The notes: generated by a model from the letters alone, not told the origin. Positions 1 through 6,502 are shown, counted from the stretch's first letter. The stretch: 8,648 nucleotides of DNA from Peptococcaceae bacterium (GCA_031289815.1 JAITOS010000146.1:1-8648); one strand, 5' to 3'. A program made the numbers and translations.

Positions 1-119
1 TAGGTTTCCAGAATCTGTTTCTGGTTCGCGATTGACAGGCTTTCGCCCGAAAGTAAATCATCGCGGGACAATCGCTCGTAGAGGATCGTCATTTTGGCGG
101 TCTGCCGATTCGTGTTCAT
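1..119 (-). CDS. Large serine recombinase, N-terminal fragment (cut by window edge)
   Basis: Only the first 39 codons lie in the window; the gene continues past the left edge. The protein begins MNTNRQTAKMTILYERLSRDD and continues with a GES-like turn and an NQKQIL helix, which is the start of the resolvase/invertase catalytic domain of large serine recombinases (TnpX/Tn4451 and Tn5397 TndX type). Ser18 in the YERLS motif is the expected nucleophile that attacks DNA during strand exchange. The ATG is preceded by GGAGG at a normal distance and overlaps the tnpW stop codon (ATGA), so the two genes are probably translationally coupled. By family knowledge the protein excises and integrates a mobile element. 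The element's end should lie to the left, outside the window. The family call is firm; the exact subfamily cannot be judged from 39 residues. Confidence 0.88.
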   Translation of the reverse strand, partial: MNTNRQTAKMTILYERLSRDDLLSGESLSIANQKQILET

Positions 120-346
120 AATGAACCTCCGTCCGGCAACCGACCCGTTTGCAGTATACCCATACTACCACGGCTTCCCTGGCCGTTCAAGTCGTTTTTG
201 ATGAGCCGTGTGATCTTTTCCGCCAGCGTTTCGGTTTCCTCCTCCGGGAAGCTGACGCTGACGCGGTATACGGTGGAACCGATTCTCTGCTCAAACCGGC
301 CCGGCCGTGCGTTGGTTTGTTCACGTTCGGCGTTTTGAAGTTGCAT
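116..346 (-). CDS. tnpW: TnpW-family transposon-encoded protein
   Basis: This is a 76-residue protein. The central part, QRIGSTVYRVSVSFPEEETE followed by an AEKITRLIKND helix, matches the small TnpW proteins carried by Tn4451-type elements: an RIG-x-T-Y-x-V-x-V-x-F strand pair and then a short helix ending in LI. The role of TnpW is not established. The start at 346 is chosen because AGGAG (complement of 355-359) lies 8 bases upstream. The C-terminal part beyond about residue 52 is Gly/Ser-rich and looks like a tail. The gene ends by overlapping the recombinase start by four bases. It is probably transcribed together with the recombinase; I found no convincing minus-strand promoter. Confidence 0.8.
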   Translation of the reverse strand: MQLQNAEREQTNARPGRFEQRIGSTVYRVSVSFPEEETETLAEKITRLIKNDLNGQGSRGSMGILQTGRLPDGGSL

Positions 347-792
347 AAAATCGGCTCCTTTCTTTTGGATGTTTTAGATTAGGATAAGTTTTTCGTTACG
401 CGTTTTTGGGCATGGCTCCGCCTTTGTTTAGTGTCGGGATACTTTCTGTCCGCCTCCCGATTTGCCCGGACGGTAGCGTCTCTTACTGCAACGGCACGAC
501 AGCGGGCATTTCCCGGTGTTTCAGCCAGCCCAGTTCCTGCGCCCGTCCTCCCGGCAAGGCGCGTTTTTCCGGCCGTTCCCCGCTCTGCGTTTTCACGCGT
601 CGTGGCAGGGAGCCCGCCCGGTATCTGACTGGCATTACAAGATTAATAAAAATCCTGTGATACGATTATCGCGGAAAACTCTTTACTTATCAAGCGATTA
701 TTGGTACAATACAAGAAATATGATTGCTTATTAAATAAAATTCCTGTTAAATTGTTGTTGATGAAGTGATAGTTGCGAGGGGATAAACCGCT
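347..792. other. Intergenic region between tnpW and the zinc-knuckle gene
   Basis: About 445 bases lie between two divergent genes. The right part (about 640-790) is AT-rich and holds a plus-strand promoter for the downstream gene. The left part (about 400-640) is GC-rich and has only short open frames on both strands, none with a ribosome site or a recognisable product. I see no RNA gene, repeat or clear hairpin terminator in it. Confidence 0.5.
682..710 (+). promoter_or_regulatory. Sigma-70-type promoter for the zinc-knuckle gene
   Basis: A TTTACT -35 box (682-687) and a TACAAT -10 box (705-710) are separated by 17 bases in an AT-rich stretch. This predicts a start near 717 and a 5' leader of about 75 bases before the GTG start at 793. 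The -35 box is imperfect. Confidence 0.5.
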
Positions 793-1827
793 GTGAAGTA
801 CGATTTTGCAAGCCGTGAGCGCGATTTCGGGCGAATCGTGTTCGCCCTGACGCTTGACCGCAAAAAATTAACCGAGCGGATTGTAATCGCCCGGTCTGAC
901 GAAGCCCGCTTGCGTTTGGAGCGCGGCGCGGGCGAAGTTTATTACGACGAAACCCGTCCGCTCGGTTCTCTATTGCTTAACTTTGAGGGTGACAAATCGG
1001 GAGGCTGGAACAAAAACGCCGCGATTCTCCGTGAGAGTTACGGCAGGGCGATTCCTCGGATGTCGGCGCGCTGGAAACACGCCGCGCCCGCCGCCGGTTA
1101 CCTGCGGGAAAAGAGCGGCAGCGGCGAGCCGTCCGCATTGTTCGCCGCCGTCCGCACTTGGGACGAGTACCTAAACTGCTTCAACCTTAATCACGGTGCG
1201 GATTTGCTGACGGAGAGGCTCTCCGCGCTGTATCGTCCGTTCGTCCTCTACGCCGATTACAAGCCGTGGGAAGAACCCGCGCCAAGCGCGATGTCGGCGG
1301 CGCTGCGTGATTCCGACAGCGAGGTGTCGCTGTGGTATCCCGCAAAAAAGCGGACGTTTGAGGTGGTCGCGGCGGTTGCGTCGCTCCTGCCAGTCATTCA
1401 ATATTATTTGCACAAGCTGAACGAATGGGGTTATGTGTTCCAGCAATGCAAAATCTGCGGCAGGCATTTTGTCGCGAGAAGCCGCCACTATGAGCTTTGC
1501 GGCGACGACTGCCGCCGCGTTCAGGCCGCCCTGAACAAGCAGGAATTTGACGAACGCGCCAAAGGCGACAAGCTGGAACAGCTACACGAAAACGCCTATA
1601 ACTACTGGTACAACCGGCTTCGCAAGCTGAAAAAGGGAACAGCCGCCGACCCGGAAAAGGCAGCGGCTGTGGTTGCGGCGTTCAAGGAATATCGGCGGGA
1701 GGCGGTTAAACGAAAAACCGCCGTCAAGAACGGTGGATTGTCGTTCACGGATTACGCGGCGTGGCTCGCGGAACAGCAGAACGCCGTTGACGCGCTGATG
1801 GGCGCGATGGCTCCAAAAATAGATTGA
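793..1827 (+). CDS. Element-borne protein with C-terminal zinc knuckle (DUF6076-like), function unknown
   Basis: The gene encodes 344 residues from a GTG start; GAGGGG at 776-781 is the likely ribosome site. The clearest motif is C219-x2-C222-x13-C236-x3-C240 followed by a basic, Gln-rich helix (RRVQAALNKQEF). This is a zinc-knuckle arrangement like those in DUF6076-type and CGNR-type proteins, and it suggests nucleic-acid binding. The stretch after it is strongly charged and helical (LRKLKKG, then KEYRREAVKRK). The N-terminal 200 residues carry no motif I can name and have no signal peptide or membrane segment. The gene lies between tnpW and tnpV, so it is probably accessory cargo or a regulator of the mobile element. 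DUF6076 is from memory of the family and should be treated as likely, not proven. No enzymatic role is claimed. Confidence 0.72.
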   Translation: MKYDFASRERDFGRIVFALTLDRKKLTERIVIARSDEARLRLERGAGEVYYDETRPLGSLLLNFEGDKSGGWNKNAAILRESYGRAIPRMSARWKHAAPAAGYLREKSGSGEPSALFAAVRTWDEYLNCFNLNHGADLLTERLSALYRPFVLYADYKPWEEPAPSAMSAALRDSDSEVSLWYPAKKRTFEVVAAVASLLPVIQYYLHKLNEWGYVFQQCKICGRHFVARSRHYELCGDDCRRVQAALNKQEFDERAKGDKLEQLHENAYNYWYNRLRKLKKGTAADPEKAAAVVAAFKEYRREAVKRKTAVKNGGLSFTDYAAWLAEQQNAVDALMGAMAPKID

Positions 1828-1866
1828 CGTGTTCTAATCTTTCAGCCTGACAAAATACAAAAGCAA

Positions 1867-1903
1867 GGAAGCCCAAGTTTGTAAAATACCGGGCTTCCCT
1901 TTT
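1867..1903. terminator. Bidirectional intrinsic terminator between convergent genes
   Basis: GGAAGCCC (1867-1874) and GGGCTTCC (1891-1898) form an 8-bp perfect stem with a 16-base AT-rich loop. On the plus strand CTTTT follows, 40 bases after the 793-1827 gene. Read on the minus strand the same stem is followed by a T-rich stretch and lies just past the tnpV stop, so it can serve both genes. Confidence 0.7.
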
Positions 1904-1923
1904 CGATGGGGCTTATGGTAAAC

Positions 1924-2196
1924 TCAGTTGTACACGAGTTCCGCGAGTATGACCTCGTGCGCTTGTTCCCTGTCCGCGATTGTCCGCATACGGGTTTTAG
2001 CCGCCTCGTCGATTTCGCGCAGGTGCGGGAACAGTTCCTCGCGGAGCAGCAGGCGGCTGTATAAAATCGGTCGCCGCTCTTTGAGATATGCCCTCCGCAT
2101 TTTGCCGTAGCGTCCAAGGGTTGGCGCGTCCGGCGGGTCGGAGAGGATTAAATCGGGAATGAGATAATCCCCACGCAAGGTGTAGCTTAGTTCCAT
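1924..2196 (-). CDS. tnpV: TnpV-family transposon-encoded protein, short form
   Basis: The start is placed at the ATG at 2196, giving 90 residues (MELSYTLRGDYLIPDLIL...), because GAAAGGA lies a normal distance upstream. The open frame extends 13 codons further but those add nothing family-like. The sequence matches TnpV of Tn4451-type elements: an LSYTL-x-GDY-x-PDL start, an RYGKMRRAYLKE block, then a LYSRLLL-x-EEL-x-PHLREIDE-A helix and an ILAELVYN end. TnpV has no proven function. As I recall the family, members are about 110-130 residues. This one passes almost directly from the EIDEAAKTRM helix to the C-terminal ILAEL motif, so about 25-30 residues of the middle appear to be missing, perhaps by an in-frame deletion. 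It converges with the upstream zinc-knuckle gene and shares a terminator with it. Confidence 0.8.
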   Translation of the reverse strand: MELSYTLRGDYLIPDLILSDPPDAPTLGRYGKMRRAYLKERRPILYSRLLLREELFPHLREIDEAAKTRMRTIADREQAHEVILAELVYN

Positions 2197-2210
2197 AGGC
2201 ACGTCCTTTC

Positions 2211-2227
2211 TGCGGCTCAAAGCCGCA
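2211..2227 (-). promoter_or_regulatory. Perfect hairpin just upstream of the tnpV ribosome site
   Basis: TGCGGCT (2211-2217) and AGCCGCA (2221-2227) form a 7-bp GC-rich stem with a 3-base loop. In the tnpV transcript it ends only a base or two before the GAAAGGA ribosome site, where it could affect mRNA stability or ribosome access. There is no U-tract, so it is not a terminator. Confidence 0.45.
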
Positions 2228-2260
2228 TAGCACAAGCGAAATTGTCTGCAAACAGGCCGG

Positions 2261-3652
2261 TTGCGCTATAATGTAGTAGTATCTCATTTGAAATACCCTT
2301 TGCATTATAAATCTTTTGTACAAGCCTTCCACCGCAAGCTGTACGCGGGCGATTATATCTATGAGGCGACGGTCAGGCAAGCGCGCTGCCCGCATTGTCA
2401 AAAGGTGCTTACGGATCGTATGATTGTGGGCAAGTGTCCCGTTTGCGCTGAACCGACGCGCGGCGATCAATGCGAGGCCTGCGGCGCGATATTGGAAGCT
2501 GACGCCGTGCTGAATGCTTGCTGCGCCGATTGCGGCTCCGCGTTGGAGTTTGGAAAAACAACGCAGCTTTTCCTCGCCATTGCAAAATTGGAGCGAGAAC
2601 TAAACGACTACCTGAACGCCCATCCCCAATGGCGCAAAAACGCGCTAGCATTCACCAAACGCTATATCGAGGAAGGGTTACGCGACCGCGCCGTTACCCG
2701 CGACTTGGATTGGGGTATTGACGTCCCCCAAGCCGGATATGACGACAAACGGATTTATATCTGGGCGGAAAACGTCCTCGGCTATCTTTCCGCGAGCTTC
2801 GCGGTATGTGCCGAGCGCGGCGAGTCATGGGACGAACTGTTCGGGGAGAACGCTCATCATTACTACGTCCACGGCAAGGATAACATTCCCTTTCACACCA
2901 TCATCCTGCCATCGCTTTTGCTCGGCCACGGCGAAGGGCTGCGATTGCCGGACGAGATAGTGTCGAGCGAATACCTGACGCTTGAGGGGCGCAAAATTTC
3001 CACCAGCCTGAACTGGGCGATTTGGGCGAAGGATATCGTTGGGCGTTATCATCCGGACGCGCTGCGTTATTTTTTCTTAGCGAACGGGCCGGAGCGGCGC
3101 GATACCGATTTCTCATGGCGAGAATTTGTCGCGCGCAGCAACAGCGAGCTTCTCGGCGCGTATGGAAATTTTGTGAACCGCTCACTCGCGTTTATAAAAA
3201 AGTATTACGATAGCCGCGTCCCCAATGGCGAGGTTGACGCAACAATCAGCCAACGGCTGCTGCCGGTCTTTGCTGCCGTCGGCGCGAAAATCGAGCAAGC
3301 GCACCTTCAAAACGCGCTTGAAGCGGTGTTGGAACTGGTGCGCTTCGGTAACAAGTATTTTGACGGCGAGCGGCCTTGGGCAACAAGAACCGCCGACCCG
3401 AAGCATTGCGCGGCGACATTGTACAATTGCGTGCAAATGATCGCAAACCTGGCGGCGCTGCTCGCGCCTTTTTTACCGTTCTCGTCCGAGCGGGTACTCG
3501 CTTGGCTGGGGCAAGATACGGGGTGGAACATGAAGCGTGTCGCGGCGGGCTACGAGCTGCCGGAGATCGGCATCCTTTTCGAGCGGCTTGATAAAAGCGT
3601 AGTAGATGATGAACTGGCACAGTTAGAACAAAGGGGCGCCGAGCTTTGGTGA
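2261..3652 (+). pseudogene. metG: Methionyl-tRNA synthetase lacking its N-terminus
   Basis: The open frame gives 463 residues from a TTG at 2261, but similarity to MetRS only becomes clear near LHYKSFVQAFHRKLYAGDYIYE. Present are four C-x2-C zinc-knuckle pairs (C43/C46, C59/C62, C71/C74, C88/C91), the RAVTRDLDWGI-x-VP block, YIWAENVLGYLSA, HGKDNIPFHTII, the KISTS form of the KMSKS loop (245-249), and the anticodon-binding helices with FDGERPW. The C-terminus ends naturally, without the EMAP-like tRNA-binding domain. Missing are about 100 N-terminal residues that carry the first half of the Rossmann fold and the HIGH motif, without which methionine activation should be impossible. A TAG stop in frame at 2228-2230 and the antisense tnpV upstream rule out an intact N-terminus nearby. 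A TATAAT (2267-2272) with weak TTGTCT (2242-2247, 19-base spacer) overlaps the start. The most likely reading is a gene truncated by an element-associated rearrangement. The remaining frame has no internal stops, so the event is recent or the remnant is retained. Confidence 0.85.
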
Positions 3653-3670
3653 GACAATACGTAATGACGC

Positions 3671-3689
3671 AAAATAACCGCGGTTTTTT
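3671..3689 (+). terminator. Weak terminator-like palindrome after the MetRS remnant
   Basis: AACCGCGGTT (3676-3685) is a perfect 10-base palindrome flanked by A-rich sequence and followed by more T residues. Any hairpin would have a very short stem once loop bases are removed, so termination is uncertain. The following 100 bases up to the cysK promoter are AT-rich and otherwise featureless. Confidence 0.3.
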
Positions 3690-3800
3690 AAAAGTATGTC
3701 AATAACTTATAACTGCACCCCTGTGGCAAGTTGTCGAGGACTTTTTACATTACAGGACAAACTTGCAATCTACTGTTAACCACACACTCCTAAATTATTG

Positions 3801-3830
3801 TTGACATACGGAATCAAGTTGAGATATAAT
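3801..3830 (+). promoter_or_regulatory. Consensus sigma-70 promoter for the cysK leader
   Basis: TTGACA (3801-3806) and TATAAT (3825-3830) are both perfect consensus boxes with an 18-base spacer. Transcription should begin near 3837, leaving a leader of about 230 bases before cysK. Such a strong promoter with such a long leader fits control after initiation. Confidence 0.85.
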
Positions 3831-3900
3831 GCCCTTAACACAAACGTACAATGCATATGTATTTAGTATGTTTAACGGCGGAGACGAGGAGGAAGCAAAT

Positions 3901-3921
3901 ATGAAAATCACAAGCTGCTAA
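3901..3921 (+). CDS. Leader peptide MKITSC upstream of cysK
   Basis: This six-codon ORF (MKITSC, then TAA) starts with ATG after the best ribosome site in the area, GAGGAGG ending at 3892, 8 bases upstream. It lies about 65 bases into the transcript from the 3801-3830 promoter. The last two sense codons are AGC (Ser) and TGC (Cys), and the first protein-coding gene downstream is cysteine synthase. By analogy with amino-acid leader peptides, a ribosome slowed at TGC by scarce Cys-tRNA would rest about 12-15 bases into the following RNA. There CGCCG (3926-3930) can pair with CGGCG (3940-3944), or alternatively ATCCGTCGG (3934-3942) can pair with CCGGCGGAT (4009-4017). These two stems share bases, so ribosome position could choose between them. 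I see no U-tract terminator, so any effect would be on translation or Rho-dependent termination. The ORF and ribosome site are seen directly; the regulatory role is inference. Confidence 0.6.
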   Translation: MKITSC

Positions 3922-4019
3922 TGAACGCCGCGTATCCGTCGGCGCTGAGAGAGAGACGACAGACACGACAGAGACGAGGCACGGCGGTTGGGGTGCGAGT
4001 CTGGCTGTCCGGCGGATGA
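3921..4019 (+). CDS. Possible Arg-rich second leader ORF overlapping the MKITSC stop
   Basis: An ATG overlaps the leader stop (TAATG) and opens a 32-residue frame, beginning MNAAYPSALRERRQTRQRRG and ending before the cysK ribosome site. It has no ribosome site of its own except by reinitiation. Seven of residues 10-20 are Arg or Gln, matching a purine-rich stretch with ACGACAGA repeated. It could be a translated second leader whose passage melts the 3934-3942/4009-4017 stem, or simply a chance frame. I do not recognise the product. Confidence 0.3.
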   Translation: MNAAYPSALRERRQTRQRRGTAVGVRVWLSGG

Positions 4020-4067
4020 GTCCCTTCCCGCTCGATTAGAAAACAAAATAAGGAGTAAGATGCAACT

Positions 4068-5006
4068 ATGTCAAGAATCGCAAAAACATTGACGGATCTC
4101 ATCGGCAACACCCCGTTGTTGGAGCTGACCGCTTACAATAAGGCGGAGGGTTTGCTTGCCAAGGTGGTCGCGAAGCTGGAGAGCTTCAATCCTCAATCGT
4201 CCGTCAAGGACAGGATCGGCTACGCGCTGATTAAGGATGCGGAGGACAAGGGCCAAATTACCAAGGATACGGTAATCATTGAGCCGACCAGCGGGAACAC
4301 GGGGATTGCGCTGGCGTTCGTGGCGGCGGCCAAGGGCTATAAGCTGACCCTGACGATGCCGGAAACCATGAGTACCGAGCGCCGGAATCTTTTGGCGGCC
4401 TTGGGCGCTGAGCTCGTGCTGACGCCGGGGGCGACGGGGATGAAGGGCGCCATCGCCAAGGCGAAGGAGCTGCACGAAAGTACGCCGAACTCTTTCATAC
4501 CCGGACAATTCACCAATCCGGCCAATCCGCAGATACACCGACTGACTACCGCCGTGGAAATTTGGAACGACACGGACGGCGAGGTAGACGTTTTTGTGGG
4601 CGGCGTCGGTACCGGCGGTACGATCACCGGGGTGGGCGAAGTGTTGAAGGAAAAGAAGCCCGGTGTACAGATCGTGGCCGTGGAGCCGTTTGATTCTCCG
4701 GTGCTTTCCGAGGGCAAGGCCGGACCGCATAAGATTCAGGGCATCGGCGCGGGTTTTGTTCCCGATGTGCTGAACGTCCAAGTGATCGACGAAATCTTTA
4801 AGGTGAATAACGAAGAAGCCTTTGAAACGGCGCGCAAGCTGGCGAAGTATGAAGGACTGCTGGTTGGCATATCTTCCGGCGCGGCAACGTTTGCGGCCTC
4901 CCAGATCGCGCGGCGTCCCGAGAACAAGGGTAAAACGATTGTTGTGTTGTTGCCGGATACGGGAGAACGATATCTTTCCACGGCGCTTTTCTCTCAAGAG
5001 AGTTAG
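4068..5006 (+). CDS. cysK: Cysteine synthase (O-acetylserine sulfhydrylase)
   Basis: This 312-residue protein has the normal length and order of fold-type II PLP enzymes of the CysK family. It catalyses O-acetylserine plus sulfide to cysteine and acetate in the cytoplasm. Visible elements are DLIGNTPLLEL at the start, the PLP-lysine K47 in NPQSSVKDRI, the substrate-binding PTSGNTGI loop (73-80), the PETMS motif, the glycine-rich VGTGGTITG phosphate-binding loop, and the GISSGAA serine that contacts the PLP ring nitrogen. No residue expected for activity is missing. The ATG at 4068 follows AAGGAG (4050-4055) at a slightly long 12-base spacing; the frame start matches family N-termini. The gene is preceded by a consensus promoter and a long leader with a Cys-codon peptide, and followed by a YezD-like gene 34 bases after its stop. 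CysK and CysM cannot be fully separated by eye, but PETMS and overall length favour CysK. Confidence 0.96.
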   Translation: MSRIAKTLTDLIGNTPLLELTAYNKAEGLLAKVVAKLESFNPQSSVKDRIGYALIKDAEDKGQITKDTVIIEPTSGNTGIALAFVAAAKGYKLTLTMPETMSTERRNLLAALGAELVLTPGATGMKGAIAKAKELHESTPNSFIPGQFTNPANPQIHRLTTAVEIWNDTDGEVDVFVGGVGTGGTITGVGEVLKEKKPGVQIVAVEPFDSPVLSEGKAGPHKIQGIGAGFVPDVLNVQVIDEIFKVNNEEAFETARKLAKYEGLLVGISSGAATFAASQIARRPENKGKTIVVLLPDTGERYLSTALFSQES

Positions 5007-5040
5007 AACATAGAGATTGGTAAAAGAAGCAGGGGATAGC

Positions 5041-5388
5041 ATGAATGAAACATCCAGGATTCCCAATGAAAGGTTTACCCCCCCTCCCCTTCAATTTGTG
5101 GATTTTATCAGAGAACAGTTAAGCCGATTGCGGAATGGGGTCATCACGATATCCAAGCAAAACGGCAAAGTGATGCACCTGACGCTGACGGAAAGTCAGA
5201 GCAATTTGCGAGCGTATAAAGAGCATGTCGCCGCCAAGGCTGCGGGAGTCGGAGGAACGGTTGTCAGCGATGCGGAGCTTCAGGATATCCTGGAGGTGCT
5301 TGGCGGCGTGAAGTATGGCACGGTGGTTTTGCGATTGCAAGACGGGCAAATTATAGGAGTTGAGACGAATGAAAGCGTTAAGATGTAA
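5041..5388 (+). CDS. Two-unit YezD/DUF2292-like small protein
   Basis: The start is placed at the ATG at 5041 (AGGGGA 8 bases upstream), giving 115 residues. The C-terminal 79-112 segment (LQDILEVLGGVKYGTVVLRL then QDGQII) is a typical YezD/DUF2292 unit: a short helix, a YG turn and a beta hairpin with the Q-D-G turn. Residues 19-52 are a second, diverged copy at an exact offset of 60 with no gaps: I23/I83, E25/E85, L27/L87, G33/G93, Q40/Q100, G42/G102, E51/E111 and S52/S112 are identical, and most other positions are conservative. The linker (about 53-78) is Ala/Gly-rich. YezD proteins are single-unit (about 55-60 residues) in the examples I recall and often lie beside sulfur-assimilation genes; their function is unknown. 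The position between cysK and an ABC transporter agrees with a sulfur role. No signal peptide or membrane segment is seen. Confidence 0.75.
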   Translation: MNETSRIPNERFTPPPLQFVDFIREQLSRLRNGVITISKQNGKVMHLTLTESQSNLRAYKEHVAAKAAGVGGTVVSDAELQDILEVLGGVKYGTVVLRLQDGQIIGVETNESVKM

Positions 5389-5456
5389 GCGAACGCGGCG
5401 AAGATGCGCGGTCGGCTACGCGAAGTGGCATTGCGATAAAATAATTTGTCCGCCGG

Positions 5457-5507
5457 AACACCGGGGATGAGCAGGGGTTGAGAAAACCCAGGTTTGTCCC
5501 CGGTGTT
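5457..5507 (+). terminator. Long hairpin between the YezD-like gene and the ATPase gene
   Basis: AACACCGGGGA (5457-5467) pairs perfectly with TCCCCGGTGTT (5497-5507), 11 bp. Inside its 29-base loop is a second small hairpin, GGGTT (5475-5479) with AACCC (5485-5489). The U-tract is broken (TGTTTC), so it may be a leaky terminator that reduces read-through from cysK into the ATPase gene, or an RNA processing/stability element. No good promoter is seen between it and the next gene, which favours partial read-through. Confidence 0.55.
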
Positions 5508-5545
5508 TGTTTCAGGCAAGAATTCAGCGGAAAGGATGGGAGAAA

Positions 5546-6412
5546 ATGAGTGGTAATGCCGTGGCAGTGGGCGATATTCAGATTCAAAACATAAGCCGTA
5601 TTTTCAATGTGGCGCGCGGCGGGAAAAAAAAGGAGCAGTTTACAGCGCTTGAGGATTTTTCGCTTGACGTGAGCGAGGGTGAGTTTGTAACCATTGTAGG
5701 CTCGAGCGGCTGCGGGAAATCTACGTTGCTGGATCTCGTGGCGGGACTGTCGTTTCCCAATACCGGGTCTATTCTGATTGGGGGTGAAAAAATCGTCGGC
5801 CCCTCCCTTGACAGAGGATTTGTCATGCAGGGCTACGCCTTGTTTCCCTGGCGGACGGTTAAGAAAAATGTGGAGTTCGGGCTTGAAATCCAAAAGATCG
5901 ACAAAAAAGACCGGGCGCGCATTGCCGACGAATATATCGAGATGGTGGGATTGAGCGATTTTTCTGATAGATATCCCCATGAGCTTTCGGGCGGAATGCG
6001 GCAGAGGGTCGCCATTGTCCGCGCTCTGGCGTATAATCCCAAAATCCTGCTGATGGATGAACCGTTCGCGGCTGTTGACGCGCAAACGCGTGAAACTTTG
6101 CAGGAAGAGCTTTTGCGCATATGGCAAAAAACGCGGAAAACCATTGTCTTCATCACGCACAGCATTGAGGAAGCGGTGTTTTTGGCGCAGCGGGTGGCGG
6201 TGATGACGTCAAGTCCGGGCAAGGTAAAAGAAATTATTGCGGTGGATATTCCTTATCCGCGCAAATTGGGAGTCATCAAGCAAAGTCCTGATTTTCAATG
6301 GATTTCAAACAAGGTGTGGAAGTCGCTTCACAATATAAAAGAGGACGAACAGCGTGAACCCATAGGAGAAAACCATCTCGAAAGCGAAATCGACTCCGAA
6401 GTGGTGTTGTGA
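5546..6412 (+). CDS. ssuB: ABC transporter ATPase, nitrate/sulfonate/taurine family (SsuB/TauB type)
   Basis: The start is the ATG at 5546 after AAAGGATGGGAG; an in-frame TTG 13 codons earlier has no ribosome site. The 288-residue protein has all ABC ATPase motifs: Walker A GSSGCGKST (52-60), Q-loop Q95 in VMQGYALFPWRTV, signature LSGGMRQR (147-154), Walker B ILLMDEPFAAVD (167-178) and H-loop H205 in FITHS. The FPWRTV-x-x-NV stretch after the Q-loop and the EEAVFLAQRVAVM ending are typical of the SsuB/TauB/NrtD group. The protein sits on the inner membrane face and powers import through the two permeases downstream. Beyond about residue 225 there is a tail of about 60 residues, acidic at its end, that is not needed for the ATPase core. 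The substrate cannot be read from the ATPase; sulfonate is favoured by cysK and the YezD-like gene next door. The gene is separated from the permeases by 543 bases with a separate promoter. Confidence 0.92.
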   Translation: MSGNAVAVGDIQIQNISRIFNVARGGKKKEQFTALEDFSLDVSEGEFVTIVGSSGCGKSTLLDLVAGLSFPNTGSILIGGEKIVGPSLDRGFVMQGYALFPWRTVKKNVEFGLEIQKIDKKDRARIADEYIEMVGLSDFSDRYPHELSGGMRQRVAIVRALAYNPKILLMDEPFAAVDAQTRETLQEELLRIWQKTRKTIVFITHSIEEAVFLAQRVAVMTSSPGKVKEIIAVDIPYPRKLGVIKQSPDFQWISNKVWKSLHNIKEDEQREPIGENHLESEIDSEVVL

Positions 6413-6473
6413 GCGGGGTATGACAGCTAAAAGCCGTGGCGCAAGCAAAAATCGAGTTTTTTTCACAAACCTG

Positions 6474-6502
6474 TTGACAATGTTTTTAAAGTCTGCTATC
6501 CT
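6474..6502 (+). promoter_or_regulatory. Sigma-70 promoter for the permease leader
   Basis: TTGACA (6474-6479) and TATCCT (6497-6502) are 17 bases apart. The -35 box is perfect and the -10 box matches four of six. Transcription would start near 6509 and run through about 445 bases of leader with two terminators before the first permease. It allows the permeases to be expressed independently of the ATPase gene. Confidence 0.75.

Noticed and set aside
483..635. 50-codon minus-strand ORF (ATG at 635) upstream of tnpW
   Set aside because: No ribosome site, no recognised product and Arg/Pro-rich composition; it could be a gene remnant but cannot be supported.
406..660. Overlapping plus-strand frames in the tnpW/zinc-knuckle intergenic region
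   Set aside because: Several overlapping frames with biased composition, no ribosome sites, and no similarity to known proteins.
4060..4092. Ten-residue frame starting at the ATG 8 bases before cysK, with a Cys codon at position 4
   Set aside because: It is closer (4 bases) to the AAGGAG site than is usual and overlaps the conserved cysK start out of frame; most likely chance.
4071..5066. Long antisense open frame (331 codons) opposite cysK
   Set aside because: It is the complement of a fully conserved cysK, its product resembles no family, and it is a typical artefact of GC-rich third positions.
5378..6160. 260-codon antisense frame opposite the ATPase gene
   Set aside because: The plus-strand frame has all ABC motifs, and the antisense product has no domain and no ribosome site.
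6443..6467. AT-only hairpin (AAAAA...TTTTT) after the ATPase gene as a terminator
   Set aside because: The stem is only A-T pairs and very short, so it is too weak to call.
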